5,591 nucleotides of DNA from Thermoplasmatota archaeon (GTDB lineage Archaea; Thermoplasmatota; E2; DHVEG-1). Under the pieces are notes generated by a model. The model was not told the DNA's origin and made no database searches. It saw nothing but the letters and a program-made list of their open reading frames with translations. This document shows positions 1 to 5,586 of this stretch, one piece after another. Position numbers and translations under genes: made by a program. Where the stretch lies: the NCBI GenBank assembly GCA_030609445.1, contig JAUWCF010000079.1, positions 1 through 5,591 on the forward strand. The letters run 5' to 3'. How positions within the stretch are numbered: the stretch's first letter is position 1; every line of letters begins with the position of its first letter.

Positions 1-1
1 A

Positions 2-700
2 GGTACAATTGAACCGATGGAAGAAATAGGCAAGATTGCAAAAGAAAACAACATTCTGTTTCATACAGATGCTGTGCAGGCTGTCGGTAAAATGCCTATT
101 GGTGTTAAAAAATTAAATATTGATCTTTTAGCTCTTTCATCACACAAGATGTATGGCCCAAAAGGCATTGGTGCATTATATGTAAGAAAAGGTGTTCAGT
201 TAGAACCTATTATTCATGGTGGTGGACATGAAAAAGGACTGAGAAGCAGTACTCTTAATGTTCCTGGAATTGTGGGTCTTGGTAAAACCTGTGAACTAGC
301 CAAAGACCGAATGGAGGATGATATGAAATATTTAAGAAATCTTAGAGATAAACTTATCAAAAATGTTTTACAGATTGAAGAAAGTTACTTAAATGGCCAT
401 CCTGAAAAAAGACTTGTCAACAATGCTCATTTTCGTTTTACTGGAGTCGAAGGTGAAGCAATGCTGCTTGCGATGGATGCAAAGGGAATAGCAACGTCAA
501 CTGGATCTGCATGTTCATCAAAGAAACTAAAGGCATCTCACGTGCTTACTGCGGTTGGTATTGATCCTGAGTATGCTCATGGTTCAATAAGACTTTCTAT
601 CGGAAGGGAAACGACAGAAGAAGAGGTTATGTATGTTTGCAAGTCGCTTTCTGAAGTTGTTGAAAGGCTTAGGCAGATGTCTCCGTTGTGGAATAGATAA
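2..700 (+). CDS. Cysteine desulfurase, group I (NifS/IscS type), 5'-truncated by window edge
   Basis: PLP-dependent enzyme that takes sulfur from cysteine as a persulfide, for Fe-S clusters and tRNA thiolation. The reading frame is open from base 2 (G-T-I-E-P before the first Met at 17), so the gene enters from outside and the Met at 17 is internal. Numbering from that Met: HTDAVQ at 16-21 (D18 and Q21 contact PLP), SSHKMYGPKG with the PLP lysine K44, GGGHEKGLRSSTLNV at 68-82, and GSACSS with the catalytic cysteine C166. The K-to-C spacing of 122 equals that of E. coli IscS (K206/C328), so about 157 residues are missing upstream. The GSACSS loop marks group I rather than SufS-like group II. 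The usual Q of GGGQE is H here. It ends 11 bases before queD, so the genes are probably co-transcribed. Whether it should be called iscS or nifS cannot be decided without the upstream part and a possible scaffold gene. Confidence 0.95.
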   Translation, partial: GTIEPMEEIGKIAKENNILFHTDAVQAVGKMPIGVKKLNIDLLALSSHKMYGPKGIGALYVRKGVQLEPIIHGGGHEKGLRSSTLNVPGIVGLGKTCELAKDRMEDDMKYLRNLRDKLIKNVLQIEESYLNGHPEKRLVNNAHFRFTGVEGEAMLLAMDAKGIATSTGSACSSKKLKASHVLTAVGIDPEYAHGSIRLSIGRETTEEEVMYVCKSLSEVVERLRQMSPLWNR

Positions 701-711
701 AAGGTTTTATC

Positions 712-1188
712 ATGATATTTAGATTGGAGATTGATGGCTGGAAATCAGGTATACGGTTTTCGTCAGCCCATATTTTACCTGGACATAAAAGCTGTGGGGT
801 TTTACATGGACATACCTATGTAATTAATGCGAAAGTATATGGTGAAAAAGACCGGCAAGATTTTGTTATGGATTTTTCAATAGTAAAATCTTTACTTAAA
901 AAAATTGCAGATCGGTTAGATCATAAGATATTGATCCCAAAAACAAATACATTTTTTGAAGTGAGCGATAAAGAAATAAAAGTCACATTTGATGGTAAAA
1001 AATATGTTTTTCCACGAGCGGACTGTGCTCTTCTCCCAATAAGTAATGCTACTGCTGAAAATCTTGCAGAATACGTTCTAAAGGAGTTGCTAAAGGAGAT
1101 AGATCTCCCGGGCAATGTCAAAAAGATAGAAATTGGTGTTGATGAGGGTTTTGGTCAAGGAGCCTGGATAGAAAAGGTTATAGGTTAA
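712..1188 (+). CDS. queD: 6-carboxy-5,6,7,8-tetrahydropterin synthase, QueD (PTPS family)
   Basis: Cytosolic zinc enzyme of the PTPS fold that converts dihydroneopterin triphosphate to 6-carboxytetrahydropterin, the second step towards preQ0. Visible signatures in the 158 residues: FSSAH (H20) and HGH (H32, H34) as the three zinc ligands; C28 in a C-x3-HGH arrangement, the QueD (PTPS-I) pattern, without the Glu of the folate-linked PTPS-III motif C-x-x-E-x-HGH; MDFS followed by LDHK in the middle; and NATAENLAEYV followed by an EGFGQGAWIE tail near the C-terminus. Length is slightly above the bacterial norm (about 120-140), because of an extra segment at about residues 80-105. The start is the first ATG after the desulfurase stop, preceded by an AAAAGG stretch at 699-704. 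Adjacency to queC four bases downstream supports QueD over the other pterin synthases of this family. Confidence 0.9.
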   Translation: MIFRLEIDGWKSGIRFSSAHILPGHKSCGVLHGHTYVINAKVYGEKDRQDFVMDFSIVKSLLKKIADRLDHKILIPKTNTFFEVSDKEIKVTFDGKKYVFPRADCALLPISNATAENLAEYVLKELLKEIDLPGNVKKIEIGVDEGFGQGAWIEKVIG

Positions 1189-1192
1189 AGTT

Positions 1193-1897
1193 ATGGTTAA
1201 AAAAGCAGTATGTCTTATCTCTGGCGGGCTTGATTCCTGTGTTGTTTCTTTTATTGCAAAGGATAGCGGATATGAGATATATGGCCTTTCTTTTCGATAT
1301 GGCCAAAGGCATGATAAAGAACTTGTTTGTGCTGAAAATATTGGCAAGGTTGCAGGTGTTGTTGATCATATTTTTTTTGATTTAGATTTAGGACAGTTTG
1401 GATGTTCATCACTTACTGATAAAAAGATTATTCCTGAGGTTGATCATGATCTTGGTGAGATTGGTAAGAAGATTCCTTCTACTTATGTTCCCGCTAGAAA
1501 TACTGTTTTTCTCTCCTTGGCACTTGCGTATGCAGAAACACTTGATGCAGATGCAATATTTCTAGGAGCAAATGCAATTGATTTCTCAGGATATCCCGAT
1601 TGTAGACCTGAATATCTTAAGGCATATCAAAATATGGCGGATCTCGCTACTAAAAAAGGTGTTGAGGGTAATCCTGTTGAGATTATTGCTCCATTATTGA
1701 GTTTATCCAAAGGTGATATTATTAAAAAAGGAATGATGCTTGATGTTCCTTTTGAAAAAACCTGGTCTTGTTATCAGGGAGGTGAAAAAGCTTGCGGTCG
1801 TTGCGATTCATGTATTTTACGTTTGAAAGGGTTCTTGGATGCAAAAGTAGAGGATCCCATACCATATAGGTTTTATCCAGATTGGTATAAACTTTGA
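1193..1897 (+). CDS. queC: 7-cyano-7-deazaguanine (preQ0) synthase, QueC
   Basis: ATP-dependent enzyme that converts 7-carboxy-7-deazaguanine plus ammonia to preQ0 by way of an adenylated intermediate. In Archaea preQ0 is inserted at tRNA position 15 by ArcTGT and turned into archaeosine. The 234-residue protein is full length. Hallmarks: the PP-loop SGGLDS at residues 10-15, LSFRYGQRHDKE, YVPARNT, the family-specific GANAIDFSGYPDCRPE stretch, and a C-terminal zinc site of four cysteines (C193, C201, C204, C207) in CYQGGEKACGRCDSC. The ATG lies four bases after the queD stop, and an AGGTTA stretch just upstream (1182-1187, overlapping the queD end) may serve as a weak ribosome-binding site. 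QueE, FolE/MptA and the archaeosine-forming enzymes are not in the window. The gene converges on the - strand signal peptidase with 14 bp between stop codons. Confidence 0.96.
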   Translation: MVKKAVCLISGGLDSCVVSFIAKDSGYEIYGLSFRYGQRHDKELVCAENIGKVAGVVDHIFFDLDLGQFGCSSLTDKKIIPEVDHDLGEIGKKIPSTYVPARNTVFLSLALAYAETLDADAIFLGANAIDFSGYPDCRPEYLKAYQNMADLATKKGVEGNPVEIIAPLLSLSKGDIIKKGMMLDVPFEKTWSCYQGGEKACGRCDSCILRLKGFLDAKVEDPIPYRFYPDWYKL

Positions 1898-1911
1898 AAA
1901 GAAGAGAATAA
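1898..1911. other. 14-bp convergent intergenic gap
   Basis: The queC stop (1895-1897) and the stop of signal peptidase copy 1 on the - strand (1912-1914) face each other across 14 bases. There is no hairpin. Pyrimidine-rich tracts lie just past each stop: GTTGCTTTTTCTTCTCC on the + strand at about 1919-1935, inside the peptidase gene, and TTCTCTTCTTTTC on the - strand running into queC. These could act as archaeal U-rich terminators, which would make the two transcripts overlap. That is inference only. Confidence 0.4.
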
Positions 1912-2745
1912 CTATGGTTGTTGCTTTTTCTTCTCCATGAAGTAGTCCTTGACATCTAGTACTATTGGTATTGAAATAAGTATAGCTATAAGGATTCCTA
2001 AACATGTCAAACAATCTTCATGGACGTTACCTACTGTACTTCCATCAGAGAACAGTTTATCTGAGAGGAGATCATCAAAAAAAAGATTGATTGTGCCAAG
2101 CCACGGGATTTCAAGTCTTGCTTTTCCTGAAATCCATTCCAGTTTTAGCGGTTGAGGACAAATAGATGAGATTTGATCGATGACATTGTTGTTATCTCCC
2201 ATCGTGAGAAATCCTGAATGGGTCCATGTCGGTTTTTTATGGTTTAATCCAAGTTCAGGTATGTCAAGTGTTTCTTCGTTGAAAACGCCATATTCTACAA
2301 TGGTATATGTTGTTGCATCTCCTTCGTTATTGACTTCAACCCAGCACATAACTCGATGAATTATCTGAGGTGTATCTTCTTTTCCTAAGGGTTTGTAGAT
2401 AAGTACATCGCCATAATCACTATAAGATTGCCATCCGTTCTCAGCTTGAGCGCCTCCTAGATTGCCACCATGGGTGATGATATCATCAACGGTATATACT
2501 CTCTGTACGAGCACCATATCTCCTGCGTCTATTGTTCCAACTCTTCCAAAGGGTGGGTTGTCGGGATGTTCCATGCTCCCTGATTCAATTGCAACCATTG
2601 GTGCTTCAAACCATTGCCCGGTATATGTCCACAGGAGAAGTAATACAATTAAAACTGCAAGTAATGCTACGACGATATCTCGCATGAAGACTATCTTTGC
2701 GTTGTCGGTTCTCCAGAATTGTAAAATTTTTTCTTTGGGATTCAT
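1912..2745 (-). CDS. Signal peptidase I, archaeal/ER (Sec11) type, tandem copy 1
   Basis: Membrane serine protease of family S26B that removes signal peptides from exported proteins on the outer face of the membrane. The 277 residues hold a short basic/polar N-terminus, a transmembrane helix at about 24-42, and the nucleophile S57 in ESGSMEH. These are followed by a soluble domain with DAGDMVLVQ (73-81), H130 in IIHRVMCW and MGDNNNVID with D184 and D190. Next come a GKARLEIPWLGTINLFF core, a second transmembrane helix at about 249-263 and a lysine-rich tail (KKK), which predicts a cytosolic C-terminus. His in place of the bacterial catalytic Lys, and two Asp six residues apart as in the Methanococcus voltae enzyme, identify the type. 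It is longer than many archaeal Sec11-like enzymes because of inserted loops. It is paralogous to copy 2 just upstream, with most residues identical by eye. GTGA at 2756-2753, seven bases before the ATG, is a possible ribosome-binding site. Specific substrates are unknown. Confidence 0.92.
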   Translation of the reverse strand: MNPKEKILQFWRTDNAKIVFMRDIVVALLAVLIVLLLLWTYTGQWFEAPMVAIESGSMEHPDNPPFGRVGTIDAGDMVLVQRVYTVDDIITHGGNLGGAQAENGWQSYSDYGDVLIYKPLGKEDTPQIIHRVMCWVEVNNEGDATTYTIVEYGVFNEETLDIPELGLNHKKPTWTHSGFLTMGDNNNVIDQISSICPQPLKLEWISGKARLEIPWLGTINLFFDDLLSDKLFSDGSTVGNVHEDCLTCLGILIAILISIPIVLDVKDYFMEKKKQQP

Positions 2746-2755
2746 GATATATTCA
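2746..2755 (-). promoter_or_regulatory. Spacer with candidate ribosome-binding site for signal peptidase copy 1
   Basis: On the - strand the ten bases between the remnant stop (TAG, 2758-2756) and the ATG read TGAATATATC. With the last G of the TAG they give GTGA, part of the archaeal Shine-Dalgarno consensus GGAGGTGA, seven bases before the start. The same element precedes copy 2 at 3801-3798, six bases from its ATG. The match is short, so this is a weak call supported mainly by its retention in both copies. Confidence 0.4.
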
Positions 2756-2929
2756 CTACTTTTTATGAGTTCTTGAAAGCTTTGTTTTACTATATATGTG
2801 ACAGATTTTTACTGATTCTCTGAACTGCTTTCCACATCCTTGACAATAATAAGTCCATTTAAACCTTTTCGCCGATCTTTTAGCTTCTAAAACTTTGACA
2901 GAAAATGTGTGAGGTTTTCTCAAATTGAT
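2756..2929 (-). pseudogene. Remnant of the nob1 C-terminal zinc ribbon
   Basis: Reading the - strand in the frame that ends at TAG 2758-2756 gives about 57 codons with no internal stop. The end reads FKWTYYCQGCGKQF, then RESVKICHIY, then SKTKLSRTHKK. This lines up with the end of the intact Nob1 upstream (FNWQYRCPGCRKQF, NKSVKICPIC, GTETRLSRVREK): 20 of 36 residues are identical with one codon deleted, and about 82 of 111 bases by hand count, including the stop codon. The more upstream part (INLRKPHTFS against LNIKYQSFS) aligns weakly. The PIN domain is absent. The fourth zinc cysteine is Tyr and the following Gly codon is missing. There is no ATG or GTG start in frame, only a TTG at 2923-2921. 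It begins right after the stop of signal peptidase copy 2, as expected for a tandem-duplication by-product. A small expressed ribbon protein from the TTG is possible but unlikely. Confidence 0.82.
2787..2800 (-). promoter_or_regulatory. Candidate TATA box for signal peptidase copy 1
   Basis: The - strand reads CACATATATAGTAAAA here, inside the nob1 remnant. The TATATA core is centred about 48 bases before the ATG at 2745. With the usual archaeal spacing of about 26 bases to the transcription start, this would give a leader of about 20 bases. No convincing purine-rich BRE lies directly upstream. The intact nob1 sequence at the equivalent place (ATATGTCCGATATGTGGA) lacks this core, so it arose by change after the duplication. 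In an AT-rich genome such sequences also occur by chance. Confidence 0.3.
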
Positions 2930-2930
2930 T

Positions 2931-3791
2931 TCATACTTTGTCTTTTTTCTTTTGTTCCAAATAGTCTTTGATATCTAGTGATATTGGTATTGATACAAGT
3001 ATTGCTATTACTATGCCAAGACATGTTAAGCAATCTCCATGTACGTTACCTACATTATTTGTGCCGTTCAGTATATCTGCAAAAAATAGATTAATTGTGC
3101 CAAACCAGGGGATTTCAAGTCTTGCTTTTCCGGATATCCATTCAAGTTTAACTGGTTGGGAAGATTCATAGATGCCTTGATCTGGGAGATTATCAAATAG
3201 TTCATTATTATCTCCTTTTGTGAGAAAACCTGAATGTTCCCAATCGGGTTTAACAGAAAGATCAAGGCCTAATTCAGGGATAGGGCCAATTGATGTTTCA
3301 TTATAAATTCCAAATTCTTTTATAGTATATCTTCTCTGATGGCCGTTTATTTCTACCTCGACCCAGCACATCGCTCGATGGATTACTGGTGTAATCTTCA
3401 TGTTTCCATCTGGATGGTAGATGATTACATCACCGTAGTCTCTGTAGGATTGCCATCCGTTTTTTGCTTGAGCGCCTCCTAAATCACCGCCATGAACAGC
3501 GATATCATTTCTCGAATACACTTTTTGTACAAGTACCATGTCTCCTGCGTCTATTGTCCCCAGACGTCCAAATGGGGGATATGTTGAAAACATAGGTGGC
3601 GTATGTTCCATGCTTCCTGATTCAATAGCGACGATTGGGGCAGCAAACCATTGTCCGGTATATGTCCAAAGAAGCAGTAATACAACAAAAATTGTTAGTA
3701 ATATTACAGAAATATCTCGAATAAACACTATTTTCTTGTTATCATTTTGCCAGAATTGTAAAAACATTTTTTTTAAATCTTTGACATTCAT
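2931..3791 (-). CDS. Signal peptidase I, archaeal/ER (Sec11) type, tandem copy 2
   Basis: Second S26B signal peptidase, 286 residues, with the same layout as copy 1. It has a transmembrane helix at about 27-45, nucleophile S60 in ESGSMEH, DAGDMVLVQ at 81-89, H138 in VIHRAMCW, D194 and D200 in KGDNNELFD, and the GKARLEIPWFGTINLFF core. A second helix lies at about 258-272, followed by a KKK-containing cytosolic tail. It has five more residues than copy 1 just after the active-site Ser (the stretch TPPMFSTYPPFGR). It is shorter by about six residues near 242, before the conserved NVHGDCLTCLG that leads into the second helix. The ATG lies nine bases after the nob1 stop, so it is very likely translated from the hisS-nob1 transcript, with GTGA (3801-3798) as a possible ribosome-binding site. 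Because it keeps the position next to intact nob1, this copy holds the ancestral location. Division of labour with copy 1 cannot be read from sequence. Confidence 0.92.
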   Translation of the reverse strand: MNVKDLKKMFLQFWQNDNKKIVFIRDISVILLTIFVVLLLLWTYTGQWFAAPIVAIESGSMEHTPPMFSTYPPFGRLGTIDAGDMVLVQKVYSRNDIAVHGGDLGGAQAKNGWQSYRDYGDVIIYHPDGNMKITPVIHRAMCWVEVEINGHQRRYTIKEFGIYNETSIGPIPELGLDLSVKPDWEHSGFLTKGDNNELFDNLPDQGIYESSQPVKLEWISGKARLEIPWFGTINLFFADILNGTNNVGNVHGDCLTCLGIVIAILVSIPISLDIKDYLEQKKKDKV

Positions 3792-3959
3792 GAATATTCA
3801 CTACTTTTCACGAACTCTTGAAAGCCTTGTTTCTGTTCCACATATCGGACATATTTTAACAGATTTGTTGAACTGTTTTCTGCATCCTGGACAACGATAT
3901 TGCCAATTAAATTTTTTTATTATCCCTCTTTGAGAAAAGCTTTGATATTTTATATTTAA
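2931..3959 (-). repeat. Tandem duplication, unit B: nob1 3' end + signal peptidase copy 2
   Basis: Counterpart of unit A. It runs from about codon 118 of nob1 (the LNIKYQ region) through the zinc ribbon, the nob1 stop, a nine-base spacer and the whole of signal peptidase copy 2 to its TGA. The left limit is approximate, because homology between the two nob1 tails fades before residue 134. Here the nob1 part belongs to an intact gene, so this is the original arrangement and unit A is the added one. Confidence 0.75.
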
Positions 3960-4310
3960 AGTACTGGCAATATTTTGTATTGAATAATCATCCGTTAAAA
4001 TAACTGCCTCTTTACCAGCCTCTTTGTTTATATCTAATGCTAAAGCAAGTATTTCAATATCTGCAGTTGATAATCTATCTTTATCGCCGGTTTCTTCAGC
4101 AGTTTTTTGTATGGTATCTAATGATTCTTTTGAAGGAGATATAATGGAAAGACCTTTCTCTAAAAGAAACTGAAACGCACGATAATCTCTTCCTCCTGGT
4201 TTCAACTCTTCAGATATGGCAGGTGATGTAATCATTGCTGCTTCTCCCAAACTTATGGGTTTTCCTGAAAGAATTGCTGAGGTGTCTATTATAAAAACAT
4301 GTTTTTTCAT
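3801..4310 (-). CDS. nob1: Endoribonuclease Nob1 (PIN domain + zinc ribbon), 16S rRNA 3'-end maturation
   Basis: Archaeal Nob1 makes the cut that produces the mature 3' end of 16S rRNA within pre-30S particles. The 169-residue protein has a PIN nuclease domain at about 4-125. Its acidic residues are placed as expected for metal binding: D9 in IIDTSAIL, E34/E35 in SEEL, D84 in STADIEILALAL, and D107/D108 in ILTDDYSIQN. A zinc ribbon follows at 140-157 with four cysteines (CPGC at 140-143, CPIC at 154-157) and a basic tail. Length is normal for archaeal Nob1, and the ribbon excludes a VapC toxin. The ATG lies seven bases after the hisS stop and the TAG lies nine bases before signal peptidase copy 2, so the three genes probably form one transcript. 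A second, degraded copy of its C-terminal end lies between the two signal peptidase genes. Confidence 0.93.
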   Translation of the reverse strand: MKKHVFIIDTSAILSGKPISLGEAAMITSPAISEELKPGGRDYRAFQFLLEKGLSIISPSKESLDTIQKTAEETGDKDRLSTADIEILALALDINKEAGKEAVILTDDYSIQNIASTLNIKYQSFSQRGIIKKFNWQYRCPGCRKQFNKSVKICPICGTETRLSRVREK

Positions 4311-4317
4311 ACTAAGT

Positions 4318-5586
4318 TCAATTATTTTTTAGTTTTGCAAGTATCTTTGCTATTTTTACAAGCTGTTGATCTCCTGTTTTCATATCTCTAAGTGTCACAG
4401 AATCTTTTTCAAGCTCTTTAGATCCTATGATGATTGCCTTTTCACTATTTTTTGAGTTTGCATGTTTCAAAGATTTACCAACTCCTCGGTGTAAGAGATC
4501 GACTTCTGTTATGATTCCTTCTTTTCGTAACTGTTGAGCTATTTCAATTGATTTTTCGGTCATCTCTTCATTAACTGGTATGATATATACATCGGTTTTT
4601 GGTGTGGGAAAGACAAATTGTTCTGCATCAAGTGCGAGAATAGTTCTGTCAAAACCTATTGCAAAACCAGCTGTTGCAGTATCTCTTCCTCCAAAAAGGC
4701 TGACTAGATCATATGCTCCCCCGCCGCAGAGTTGTTTTTCTGCTCCAAGTACTGGCGCATCTATTTCAAAGACAAGCCCTTTATAGTAGTCAAGCCCTCG
4801 AACAATACTCATTTTTATTTGGTATTTTTCTACTTTAAATGAGTTTTTTAAAAGATCAAGTATCTTTTTTAAATTTGAGAGTTCTTCAACTGCAGAATTG
4901 TCATCTTTAATAAATTTTTCAATCTTGTTGATCTCAGATGTCTGCAGTATGTCAATAAACAGATCTGCAGTTTCTTTACTAACACCTTCGTCAAGTAGGA
5001 CTGTGTATACATCTTCAAATTGAGATTTGTCAATTAACGGTAAAAGTTCTTTTTTGCAATCTTTTGATATGCTAATCTTGGTAAACATACTGTCTATAAT
5101 GTTTAAGTTTCCGATATTTAGTGTAATATTTTTTAGACCAACATTTTTTAAAAGATTGTAGGCTAGAGCGATGAGTTCAGCATATGCTTCTGGTGTATCT
5201 GCTCCTACTATTTCACATCCTGCTTGTTGGAATTCTCGGTATCTTCCTTTCTGAGGTCGGTCGTATCGAAAACAGCTGCCAAAATAAAACAACTTAAGCG
5301 GTTTTGGTTCCATCTGCAGTTTTTCTACATAGAAACGTATCACCGGAGCAGTGAGTTCTGGTCGCAGAGCAAGCTTTCTCCCTCCTTTATCTGAAAAATC
5401 ATAGATTTCGTCAATAATTGAATCACCCGATTTTGCGGTAAAAAGTTCTAAATTTTCAAATGTAGGTGTTTGGATTTCGCCATATCCAAATGTAGTAAAT
5501 GTTGTTTTCATGTTTTCTTCAACATATCTGCGTATTTTCATTTCGTCAGGGGTAAAATCTCTTGTTCCTCTTGGTACTTGATACAC
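4318..5586 (-). CDS. hisS: Histidyl-tRNA synthetase
   Basis: Class II aminoacyl-tRNA synthetase that charges tRNA-His with histidine in the cytosol. The 422-residue protein is full length. It opens with PRGTRDFTPDEM (5-16), the family's usual N-terminus. The motif 1 region with TPTFEN is at 40-45, ALRPELTAP at 73-81, motif 2 with CFRYDRPQKGRYREF at 105-119, and the HisA signature RGLDYYKG at 263-270 with the catalytic Arg R263. CGGGAYD is at 287-293, motif 3 AGFAIGFDR at 306-314, and a C-terminal anticodon-binding domain covers about 330-420 (DVYIIPV, VDLLHRGVGKSLKHA). The start codon is GTG (5586-5584). It fits the family's N-terminus, but only five bases upstream are visible, so neither a ribosome-binding site nor an earlier in-frame start can be excluded. 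It is the first visible gene of the - strand hisS-nob1-signal peptidase run; its promoter would be outside the window. Confidence 0.96.
   Translation of the reverse strand: MYQVPRGTRDFTPDEMKIRRYVEENMKTTFTTFGYGEIQTPTFENLELFTAKSGDSIIDEIYDFSDKGGRKLALRPELTAPVIRFYVEKLQMEPKPLKLFYFGSCFRYDRPQKGRYREFQQAGCEIVGADTPEAYAELIALAYNLLKNVGLKNITLNIGNLNIIDSMFTKISISKDCKKELLPLIDKSQFEDVYTVLLDEGVSKETADLFIDILQTSEINKIEKFIKDDNSAVEELSNLKKILDLLKNSFKVEKYQIKMSIVRGLDYYKGLVFEIDAPVLGAEKQLCGGGAYDLVSLFGGRDTATAGFAIGFDRTILALDAEQFVFPTPKTDVYIIPVNEEMTEKSIEIAQQLRKEGIITEVDLLHRGVGKSLKHANSKNSEKAIIIGSKELEKDSVTLRDMKTGDQQLVKIAKILAKLKNN

Larger units (their letters stand above)
1912..2930 (-). repeat. Tandem duplication, unit A: nob1 tail remnant + signal peptidase copy 1
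   Basis: In - strand order the unit holds a nob1-derived zinc-ribbon remnant, a short spacer and a complete signal peptidase gene. It matches unit B (2931-3959) in content, order, reading frame and spacer (GTGAATATATC before the ATG here, GTGAATATTC in unit B). Units A and B abut at the stop codon of peptidase copy 2. The length is about 1019 bases against 1029 for unit B. The repeat is old: the proteins and the nob1 tail have diverged considerably, so it is recognised by protein and gene order rather than by near-identity of DNA. Confidence 0.8.

Noticed and set aside
712..1188. 6-pyruvoyl-tetrahydropterin synthase, or PTPS-III for folate/methanopterin, instead of QueD
   Set aside because: The C-x3-HGH motif lacks the PTPS-III Glu, and queC follows four bases later. 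The alternative is not fully excluded, since the family is functionally mixed.
1090..1369. Overlapping - strand frames across the queD-queC junction (1090-1347 and 1178-1369)
   Set aside because: They are antisense to two well-recognised genes, overlap each other in different frames and show no motif.
1193..1897. DNA-modifying (Dpd-like) or phage 7-deazaguanine cassette
   Set aside because: No dpd, phage or restriction genes lie nearby. The neighbours are housekeeping genes and base composition looks uniform, so tRNA archaeosine synthesis is the simpler reading.
2462..2776. + strand open frame of 104 codons opposite signal peptidase copy 1 (similar ones at 1949-2155, 2968-3171 and 3538-3933)
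   Set aside because: These frames lie antisense to the two conserved peptidase genes. The same pseudo-frames recur in both copies because the genes are paralogous, and their translations show no domain.
3068..3265. - strand open frame inside signal peptidase copy 2, in the same register as the nob1 remnant
   Set aside because: It is a shadow of the peptidase reading frame. It ends at a stop at 3068, a further stop lies at 2977-2975, and its translation does not resemble the Nob1 PIN domain, so it does not extend the remnant.
3801..4310. VapC-type toxin, based on the PIN domain
   Set aside because: The four-cysteine ribbon at the C-terminus, the family-typical STADIEILALAL and TDDYSIQN motifs, the absence of an antitoxin gene and the neighbouring hisS all point to Nob1.
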